Assembly: GCA_002410715.1 (NCBI GenBank)
Contig: DHOG01000044.1
Coordinates: forward strand, 1 to 7,213
DNA: 7,213 nucleotides
DNA from: Ruminococcaceae bacterium UBA5396
GTDB lineage: Bacteria > Bacillota > Clostridia > Oscillospirales > Acutalibacteraceae
Direction of reading: 5' to 3'
In this document: positions 1-4,645 of the stretch, one piece after another
How positions within the stretch are numbered: the first letter of the stretch is position 1
How the letters are laid out: each line of letters starts with the position of its first letter
Notes under the pieces: generated by a model
Database searches by the model: none
What the model was told of the DNA's origin: nothing
Seen by the model: only the letters and a program-made list of their open reading frames with translations
Program-made: the position numbers and the translations under genes

Positions 1-93
1 ACGCAGTAATTCCTTCTTTAAAATATATCGAGGGAAAGGATCAGTGACTGTAATTTGAAGATAGTCGATTATGTACTGTAAATCTTTAGACAT
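1..93 (-). CDS. Unidentified protein, N-terminal 31 residues only (runs off the left edge)
   Basis: An ATG at 93-91 opens a frame that stays open to the window edge. It is preceded by GGAGA at 106-102 with an 8-base spacer, a good ribosome binding site that fixes the start. The visible peptide begins MSKDLQYIIDYLQ and continues with TDPFPRYILKKELLR. A short helix followed by a D-P-x-x-R-Y-x-L pattern resembles the start of some helical-repeat (squalene-cyclase-like or HEAT-type) proteins, but 31 residues are too few to assign a family. It is the last gene visible in the minus-strand cluster, 80 bases downstream of the DUF1905 gene. I do not recognise it. Confidence 0.6.
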   Translation of the reverse strand, partial: MSKDLQYIIDYLQITVTDPFPRYILKKELLR

Positions 94-173
94 TATTAAT
101 TTCTCCAATTCTCCCGGACATCGTTATCGCATCATCGAACCCGGCTTTGTTGCGGGGTGGAATAGGAATCACT
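94..173. other. Short intergenic gap with an open but unassigned frame
   Basis: This 80-base gap is one of the few real spacers in the cluster. On the minus strand, the frame one base off the DUF1905 gene's stop stays open across the whole gap and closes at a TAA just inside the next gene. It would encode a peptide containing VIPIPPRNKAGFDDAIT. A possible GTG start follows GGAAGG, but no family is recognised. A weak stem (ACCCCG against CGGGT) lies here without a T-tract, so it is not called a terminator. No convincing promoter was seen. Confidence 0.3.
102..106 (-). promoter_or_regulatory. Ribosome binding site of the left-edge gene
   Basis: GGAGA read on the minus strand, 8 bases before the ATG at 93. 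It is the main reason the partial left-edge gene is called real. Confidence 0.6.
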
Positions 174-623
174 TCATTTACCTTCCAAATCCGTAATAAG
201 CTTTTTGATCCGATTTGCTTTGGTTTCTTCTTTTTTTGCTAGCTCTATTTTATTCACCTGCTCCCGTTTCAAATAGTCCGGCTGTCTTAAAAAAACTTCC
301 AAAACACCACCGCTTTTTAGAATCGATTCTATATCAGACGGAACAGTAAAAACTCTTGGTTGATCATCTTTCTCCAATGTTATATGTACAGCATCGCCTA
401 ATTCCTTACCCACTGCGCGGTAAATAAATTCGTTATACACCAGATAATGCCCGTTTCTTGACGGCAACAGCGTATGGTCGAAACTGTGTCCATCCACTGT
501 TATTTTGACAGGTATATTGCCTTTCGAACCGAAGCAGTCTATTGCGGACTCGGGAAAATACATAACACTCCACTGGATTTTCCCCTCAAGCTTTTTGATT
601 TGAGCATCAAACTCATATTTCAT
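174..623 (-). CDS. DUF1905 / YdeI-OmpD-associated-like protein
   Basis: This 149-residue protein matches the usual length and layout of the DUF1905 plus YdeI-like family. Residues 1 to about 95 form a beta-rich DUF1905-type domain: it opens MKYEFDAQIKKLEGK, then has VPVKITVDG-like strands and the LPSRNGHYLVYN segment. The C-terminal part, from about residue 110 (LRQPDYLKREQVNK), is a basic helix ending in RIKKLITDLEGK, as in the YdeI/OmdA 'bacteriocin-protection' C-terminus. The biochemical function of this family is not established. The ATG at 623 overlaps the stop of the upstream acetyltransferase (ATGA) and has GGAG at 635-632 with an 8-base spacer, so the two are probably translationally coupled. 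No membrane segment or signal peptide is visible. The family call is from recalled patterns; the exact role is unknown. Confidence 0.8.
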   Translation of the reverse strand: MKYEFDAQIKKLEGKIQWSVMYFPESAIDCFGSKGNIPVKITVDGHSFDHTLLPSRNGHYLVYNEFIYRAVGKELGDAVHITLEKDDQPRVFTVPSDIESILKSGGVLEVFLRQPDYLKREQVNKIELAKKEETKANRIKKLITDLEGK

Positions 624-1213
624 GATCTTAACTCCTTCCGCATAACCACATTCTTCTCTGTTTCCGCCACCTTTGTAAATCCCGTCTTCTCATACAATCG
701 AACAGGTCCGTGATAATCCCATTCAAACCTTTCATCACGTACAACAGGGAAACCTTCCACGGCAATATAGCCTTCAGCTTTTGCATCGGCTGTGACTCGA
801 AGCAAAAGAGCAGTGGCAACACCTTTCCCCCGATATTCCGGAGCAATTTCAAAACACACCACGGCTTTTTCCCGTTTTTCAGCCGGTGCATAAAAACTGT
901 CACCGGTACAGGATTCAACAGGGTAGTTTGCTTTGTCGTTGGCATTGCACCAACCGATCGCCACTCCGTCAACAAATGCAAGATATCCACGCAGTACACC
1001 TGAGCTAATTTGCTCCTCGGCGATTTTTCGTGCTACACGACCCAAATCTTCCTCGGGTATACTTTCTGAAGTTATTTTCGCCTGCTCCTTGGTCATTTGA
1101 TACATCTGGCAATAGCACCGATACGGGGAATTGTCTGTGAACGCTCGGTTTTCGAAAAAGTCAAAAAAGTCTGTTGCAAGCTCAGGTGTGAGAGGTTTGA
1201 TTTCAAGATTCAT
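620..1213 (-). CDS. GNAT family N-acetyltransferase
   Basis: A 197-residue single-domain GNAT, which would transfer acetyl from acetyl-CoA to an unknown amine. The acetyl-CoA motif A is clear: a strand CFEIAP at residues 120-125, then EYRGKGVATALL at 126-137, the expected pyrophosphate-binding R/Q-x-x-G-x-G/A loop. A YRCYCQMYQ segment at 31-39 and a C-terminal DYHGPVRLYEKTGF segment, where the typical 'LYEKxGF' closes the fold, place it with a subgroup of uncharacterised Firmicute GNATs. Gene end and next gene start overlap as ATGA. The upstream spacer is 47 bases; the nearest purine-rich site (GAGGAAAG) is about 12 bases from the ATG, a poor distance, so initiation may be weak or depend on upstream translation. 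Substrate cannot be told from sequence. Confidence 0.88.
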   Translation of the reverse strand: MNLEIKPLTPELATDFFDFFENRAFTDNSPYRCYCQMYQMTKEQAKITSESIPEEDLGRVARKIAEEQISSGVLRGYLAFVDGVAIGWCNANDKANYPVESCTGDSFYAPAEKREKAVVCFEIAPEYRGKGVATALLLRVTADAKAEGYIAVEGFPVVRDERFEWDYHGPVRLYEKTGFTKVAETEKNVVMRKELRS

Positions 1214-1220
1214 AGTTTTA

Positions 1221-1259
1221 TCATTCTTTCCTCACTGCGGAAATTACATCATATGTAAA
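1221..1259 (-). pseudogene. Possible remnant of a coding tail similar to the end of the 79-residue chimera
   Basis: Between the APH-like gene and the next GNAT, the minus strand reads FTYDVISAVRKE followed by TGA. This resembles the last residues (FAVIFAARKGA) of the chimeric gene that lies directly upstream of the APH-like gene. The similarity holds at base level: plus-strand 1226-1253 and 2162-2189 match at about 23 of 28 positions. That tail looks like the final strand of a SAM-dependent methyltransferase. It may be a leftover of a deleted gene or of a recombination event between adjacent genes. The segment is short, so chance is not excluded. Confidence 0.3.
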
Positions 1260-1260
1260 A

Positions 1261-2154
1261 TTAACGAATGATTGGCACGATATTTTCATGCAGCCAATTT
1301 GTCATTTCCACACAATTTTTTGCAATTTCCGGTTGACCTGTTTTTAAATAAAAAGCTGTAAAGAGCATTTCGTCAAAAACAAATAAAAACGGTATAGCGT
1401 TTCTTTCATCTTCGCTCAGCGGCAACAACTCATTGTATCCTTGTAAAATCCCTATAAATATCTCACGCCACTGTTTTAATAGAGTTTCGTCTTTATAGTT
1501 TTCGACAAGCTGCGAACAGCCTAGATAAACTATGTCAAATATTCGCACATTTCTTTGACTCATGTCGAAGTCAATATAGGAAAACATGCCATTTTCATAA
1601 AGAAGATTACTTGTGTGCATATCACGATGGATTAGTTGCCGAGGTAAGGTTTTATAATCCCGGCTTAAAAAAGCAACTATATCATCCATCACACCGTCAT
1701 TGAAGAATACATTGTTTTTTTCAAGCTCCGGTGCAATCCATGTCGATAATTCATTGAAAAAGTCCGAATCGTAGGTATCGACTTTATTCTCGATGCTTTT
1801 CATAGCCTTATGTAATTCAGCAACAGCTTTTCCCAGCATAATTCCATTGTGTTTCAATTCTCCTGCAAAAGGATCAAAACAATTTCCTTTTATCTTTTTC
1901 ATCAGACACCAGTATTTACCGGCTAAATGCATATACGGTTTATCATCCGTGGTATTTATATATTCAATGACAGGGACACCTTCCGAAAGAAGCAAGCGGT
2001 TTAGTAAGATGCTTTTGTCAAGCTGCCCTTTATCACCATTTGTTTTCAACACATATGTATCATTAATATCCCATGCGCTTTTATATATTTGCGTAACGGA
2101 TAATGGATCGCATACTCCGAAGTTGGATAGAATGTATTTGAAATTTATTTCCAT
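1261..2154 (-). CDS. APH / homoserine-kinase-like phosphotransferase
   Basis: A 297-residue protein of the aminoglycoside phosphotransferase (protein-kinase-like) fold, full length for the family. Visible signatures are an N-lobe lysine in TYVLKTNG (K37), an MKKIKGNCF hinge near residues 85-93, the LGKAVAELHKAM helix at 107-118, the catalytic loop LIHRDMHTSNLL with H176, D178 and N183, and the metal-binding segment YIDFD with D195. All key residues are intact, so it is probably an active ATP-dependent kinase. It could phosphorylate an antibiotic, a choline- or homoserine-like metabolite, or another small molecule; sequence alone does not decide. The ATG shares its A with the TAA of the preceding gene (TAATG), and AAAGGGG lies just upstream, so it is probably coupled to that gene. 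Cytosolic; no signal peptide. Confidence 0.87.
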   Translation of the reverse strand: MEINFKYILSNFGVCDPLSVTQIYKSAWDINDTYVLKTNGDKGQLDKSILLNRLLLSEGVPVIEYINTTDDKPYMHLAGKYWCLMKKIKGNCFDPFAGELKHNGIMLGKAVAELHKAMKSIENKVDTYDSDFFNELSTWIAPELEKNNVFFNDGVMDDIVAFLSRDYKTLPRQLIHRDMHTSNLLYENGMFSYIDFDMSQRNVRIFDIVYLGCSQLVENYKDETLLKQWREIFIGILQGYNELLPLSEDERNAIPFLFVFDEMLFTAFYLKTGQPEIAKNCVEMTNWLHENIVPIIR

Positions 2155-2393
2155 TATGCCCCTTTCCTTGCTGCGAAAATTACAGCAAACTCTGTTTCAA
2201 ACTGCTTTACTAAAACAAACCCTGCAGCTTCAATATACCCACAGATATCAGCGTGAAGCCATCCCACCATTTCACCAACGCCTGGAACGCTGGCGTATTC
2301 ATAGAAATCGATAAGATCATCCTCGCAGAACGGGCGTAAAAGAAGACGAGCTGTTTCAATCCGTATTTTTGATATATCAATTATCTTATCCAT
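2154..2393 (-). pseudogene. 79-residue chimera: RimJ/RimL-type GNAT head joined to a methyltransferase-like tail
   Basis: The start is the ATG at 2393, which overlaps the stop of the preceding gene by eight bases. Residues 10-46 are a typical RimJ/RimL-type GNAT N-terminus: RIETARLLLRPF, EDDLIDFYEYAS, then PGVGEMVGW. The normal protein would continue for more than 100 residues with the acetyl-CoA-binding motifs. Here the sequence changes at about residues 46-49 into ICGYIEAAGFVLVKQF and FAVIFAARKGA. That looks like the last helix and strand of a SAM-dependent methyltransferase. No acetyl-CoA motif and no SAM motif are present, so it is unlikely to be an enzyme. The frame is intact, so it may still be translated and carry ribosomes into the APH-like gene (TAATG overlap). 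The head assignment is fairly sure; the tail assignment is inference from pattern. Confidence 0.6.
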
Positions 2394-3186
2394 CCGTTTT
2401 TGCCCCCCACTCCATAAATCCCACCGTAAACAGCAGATGGTCAAATTTCTTTGTTCCCGTGTGAACAAACCCATTCGCAGCATACCAGTCTTTCAGGACG
2501 GTGTTCTCTTCCACGATACCAATAGTGATTTTACTTCCGCCAAGTTTCTTGACCTTTGTCTTGCAGAAGTCAAGCAACTTTTTCCCATATCCATAGTGAC
2601 GGTATTCCGGCAGAACGGAAACATCATTCATATCATGAGTTCCGTCACTCATATCAGTGAGCGACGCAAATCCGATAATTTTATCACCGATACAAAGCCC
2701 AAAAGGGTGATAACCGTCTTTGAGTTTTGACTCAAGCCGCTCATCTGTGATAAAGCTTGTGTGACCGGGACAGTTTTCTTTTGTTAGTCCGAAATCATGC
2801 GCCACAGTTGCAAAGCTCTTGCGGATAACATCGGCATAGTCGGGTAATTGTTCGACAGTCAACGATCGAATTTCTGCAAGGTCATGAATCTGCATACGAA
2901 ACCACACCGCTCCGTCCGGACAGGGAAACTCAATGTCGGTGTTGTTAGGAAAACCCAGTAAGCGCAAATCTCCACGAGTGTATATAATTTCTTTGAGCCG
3001 ATACAAATTCATCATAGTTTTGGAACAGAATCCGCCGCAGCCGTTTGTCGGCATAGGGCAACCGTATTCACAGGTGTATGTATCGCCAACCTCGTGACCA
3101 TTGCGGCAATGCAGACGCTTGCCGTCCTTGGCGTGGCCAATGACAGTGATAGTGAAAGAAAAGTTTTCGGCGATATATTTATTCAT
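2386..3186 (-). CDS. TIGR04076-like cysteine-rich domain fused to a GNAT acetyltransferase
   Basis: A 266-residue two-domain protein. Residues 1 to about 98 resemble the small TIGR04076 family: strand FTITVIGHAK, then cysteines at 27, 39, 43, 50, 54 and 89 and a closing CPDGAVWFRM segment. The paired cysteines could bind metal, but this is not shown. Residues about 100-262 are a GNAT domain with the subgroup segment FGLTKENCPGHTSF (132-145) and motif A VLPEYRHYGYGKKLL (191-205), followed by LKDWYAANGF in the usual C-terminal position. The ATG has GGAGG at 3198-3194 with a 7-base spacer. Its end overlaps the start of the next gene by eight bases. The fusion suggests that the cysteine-rich part tunes or targets the acetyltransferase; the substrate is unknown. 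The GNAT call is secure, the N-terminal call moderate. Confidence 0.82.
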   Translation of the reverse strand: MNKYIAENFSFTITVIGHAKDGKRLHCRNGHEVGDTYTCEYGCPMPTNGCGGFCSKTMMNLYRLKEIIYTRGDLRLLGFPNNTDIEFPCPDGAVWFRMQIHDLAEIRSLTVEQLPDYADVIRKSFATVAHDFGLTKENCPGHTSFITDERLESKLKDGYHPFGLCIGDKIIGFASLTDMSDGTHDMNDVSVLPEYRHYGYGKKLLDFCKTKVKKLGGSKITIGIVEENTVLKDWYAANGFVHTGTKKFDHLLFTVGFMEWGAKTDG

Positions 3187-3285
3187 GCCAGTTCCTCCAA
3201 TACATCAATCAATACCAACCAATCGTGTATATGTAAATGCTCGCATTTTGACATCACGGAAGTTGAGAAATTCATCAAAACTCAT
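3183..3285 (-). pseudogene. Small disrupted reading frame, about 33 residues if restored
   Basis: Two overlapping minus-strand frames share this gap. The first starts at the ATG at 3285, overlapping the stop of the YHGS gene (ATGA). It reads MSFDEFLNFRDVK and ends at TGA 3207-3205. The second is in the YHGS gene's own frame, reads CEHLHIHDWLVLIDVLEELA and ends at a TGA overlapping the next gene's ATG (ATGA). Removing one base from the A run at 3249-3246 joins them into one 33-residue peptide that sits between its neighbours with ATGA overlaps at both ends. Alternatives are chance open frames, a sequencing error, or frameshifting at the A run. There is no good ribosome binding site before 3285. 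The product is unrecognised. Confidence 0.3.
3194..3198 (-). promoter_or_regulatory. Ribosome binding site of the cysteine-rich/GNAT fusion gene
   Basis: GGAGG on the minus strand, 7 bases before the ATG at 3186. It lies inside the disrupted small frame at 3183-3285, as expected if that frame was once a translated upstream neighbour. Confidence 0.65.
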
Positions 3286-3677
3286 GATTGTTTTTTTATT
3301 TTACATATTTTCCTTAGCTTTAAAGGCCGTTTTGTCAGCCATTCCACCCCGTCAGCCATTGAGGTATTCGGATGCTTATAAATGTCTATACCTTCAATCA
3401 ATGGTTCATCCACTACATGGAGAAATCCATCAATCTGTCCGTTATGTCTGATGCTTCCGCCGACTGTATCATAGCAGAGCTTGTCAGGTTTATGTGAGAA
3501 TGCCTCCGCTAACTCCCGCCAGCGGGTAATGGTGCTGCCTGTCCTTAATACGGTTAGTTCAATCGGGGAGCCGTGATACCATATATCAAACTTAAAATAT
3601 GCCGCTATTTTGTCTACCGTTTGCTGAACTGTTGTGTTATCGTCACGGACAATCTCTTTTACGCCAAGCTGCGTCAC
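3282..3677 (-). CDS. YHGS-motif protein, possibly ADP-ribosyltransferase-like; start uncertain
   Basis: With the GTG at 3677 this is 131 residues. Residues 32-38 (IWYHGSP) are followed by LRTGSTIT, then ELAEAFSHKP, a GFLHVVDEP strand, DIYKHPNT and EWLTKRPLKL. A tyrosine-histidine-glycine-Ser/Thr opening with a later A-x-x-F-S helix and a G-[YF]-[IL]-x-[VI] strand recalls the small ADP-ribosyltransferase fold of rifampin-inactivating Arr enzymes. This is a pattern resemblance only. The GTG has no proper ribosome binding site. A better start is the ATG at 3695, with GGAGAG six bases before it, but that frame meets TGA at its fifth codon (3683-3681). A nonsense change may therefore have shortened the gene. 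The last residues (KICKIKKQS) come from A-rich codons and look unlike a conserved end. Confidence 0.5.
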   Translation of the reverse strand: MTQLGVKEIVRDDNTTVQQTVDKIAAYFKFDIWYHGSPIELTVLRTGSTITRWRELAEAFSHKPDKLCYDTVGGSIRHNGQIDGFLHVVDEPLIEGIDIYKHPNTSMADGVEWLTKRPLKLRKICKIKKQS

Positions 3678-3680
3678 CTC

Positions 3681-3826
3681 TCACGGCTTTTCCATGCTTT
3701 TCTCTCCGCTGACAATCTTATAGGCGTTTTGGATGCGCTGTTCTTTCTCCGCTTCGGTCAAGTCGGTGCGTTTGCAGATTCCGTCTAACATATTGCAATA
3801 TTGGCGAATTTTCCGTTTTTTAACAT
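3681..3826 (-). pseudogene. Disrupted small gene upstream of the YHGS gene (frameshift in an A run)
   Basis: A strong ribosome binding site, GGAGGG at 3838-3833, stands six bases before the ATG at 3826, but that frame stops after 13 residues (TAG at 3787-3785). One base over, a clean frame runs on with protein-like composition: KIRQYCNMLDGICKR, then TDLTEAEKEQRIQNAYKIVS and GEKSMEKP, ending at TGA 3683-3681. Adding a single A to the A6 run at 3821-3816 joins start and body into a 48-residue, charged, probably helical peptide. The body is in the same frame as the YHGS gene, separated from it only by that TGA, so both may be pieces of one longer ancestral gene. I do not recognise the product. 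A sequencing error in the A run is a real alternative. Confidence 0.5.
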
Positions 3827-3832
3827 ACCGTA

Positions 3833-3838
3833 CCCTCC
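3833..3838 (-). promoter_or_regulatory. Strong ribosome binding site leading into a dead frame
   Basis: GGAGGG on the minus strand, six bases from the ATG at 3826, directly after the stop of the preceding GNAT gene. It is as good as the sites of the intact genes here, yet the frame it serves stops after 13 codons. This supports a recent frameshift or a base-call error. Confidence 0.55.
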
Positions 3839-3853
3839 AGATCAGAATGCTCT

Positions 3854-4645
3854 TTAAACATTCTTTGAAAAGTGCATATTATCGTTCCATTCCAATGCTT
3901 TTTCCTTTTCGATTGCCGTATGCTCAACCCATGCCGGACGTAATCCGCTCTTAATAGCGTTGCGTACCGAACCAAGATTTGACCACGCACAACAGTAAAA
4001 CGGGACTTTTTCTCTTTTAAGAATTTCAATAGCCAACCGGGAAGTCAAAGCTGCTGCAACACCTTGTCGGCGGTACTCCGGCAGAACATCAATTCCTATT
4101 TGCCACATAGTATCACAATCGGCGGAGCATCCGGAAAGGCCAATCAATTTACTGTCATCATATGCACCAACCCCAAGCATATCTAAATGCGGTCTTGCCG
4201 GGGATAGCGCATTGCTCCATTGCGGCAGATATAAGTCGGTCAAATCATTCGGCTCTAAAACCCTTGTGTCATATCGGCATGGAAGCTCATACAATACATC
4301 AACATCCGGCAACCAATATTCCGCTTGATAGCACGGCAAAAAGCCGTATTTAATAAACTCGTTTGTCAGATGATGTATCTGCGGCATTTCAAAACAGCCA
4401 TGAGGATATTTTGTGTCAATATACTTTTTGACGAAATCATAAATTTGTTCGTCAACAGAAGCAACGATATTGGAGCCATATGTAATTAAGTCGCAGAAAA
4501 ACGGCAGACTTAGATAACGCCGGGCATTTTCGTTCGGCTTTGAAATGACTACCACATTTTCTGTCCTTGTAAAATCATCAGGAGAACAATTCGCGTCTAT
4601 AGCGTGCTGTTCCATTGCAATACGTAAAATTTCAGCATTCGTCAA
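3854..4645 (-). CDS. Two-part GNAT family N-acetyltransferase (TTG start)
   Basis: A 263-residue protein starting at the TTG at 4645, which overlaps the upstream stop as TTGA and has GGAGG at 4657-4653 with a 7-base spacer. The frame is open further upstream, but no start there has such a site. Residues 1 to about 115 form an N-terminal part without clear catalytic motifs, including the DANCSPDDF and SNIVASVDEQIYDFVKKY segments. Residues about 125-255 are the GNAT catalytic domain, with motif A DVLPEYRRQGVAAALTSRL starting at 186 and a later NLGSVRNAIKSGLRPAW segment typical of motif B. The layout matches uncharacterised clostridial GNATs with a degenerate first half. It probably acetylates a small molecule; no substrate can be named. 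It follows the nucleotidyltransferase fusion directly and is likely coupled to it. Confidence 0.85.
   Translation of the reverse strand: MTNAEILRIAMEQHAIDANCSPDDFTRTENVVVISKPNENARRYLSLPFFCDLITYGSNIVASVDEQIYDFVKKYIDTKYPHGCFEMPQIHHLTNEFIKYGFLPCYQAEYWLPDVDVLYELPCRYDTRVLEPNDLTDLYLPQWSNALSPARPHLDMLGVGAYDDSKLIGLSGCSADCDTMWQIGIDVLPEYRRQGVAAALTSRLAIEILKREKVPFYCCAWSNLGSVRNAIKSGLRPAWVEHTAIEKEKALEWNDNMHFSKNV

Noticed and set aside
141..156. Weak hairpin between the DUF1905 gene and the left-edge gene as a terminator
   Set aside because: The stem is about five pairs with a bulge and no T-tract follows on the transcribed strand.
1244..1258. Inverted repeat ttacat-cat-atgtaa as a possible operator
   Set aside because: Six-base arms in an AT-rich spacer are easily found by chance. 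It also falls within the possible coding remnant, and no promoter is visible beside it.
3282..3695. Recoding of TGA (tryptophan, glycine or selenocysteine) to read through the two in-frame TGA codons flanking the YHGS gene
   Set aside because: TGA is the natural end of several intact genes here, including ends at 620, 3854-side neighbours at 4642 and 6228. No selenocysteine insertion element was recognised after the TGA codons.
3790..3801. Twelve-base perfect palindrome atattgcaatat
   Set aside because: It lies within the decayed coding frame, has no partner site elsewhere in the window and no flanking promoter.
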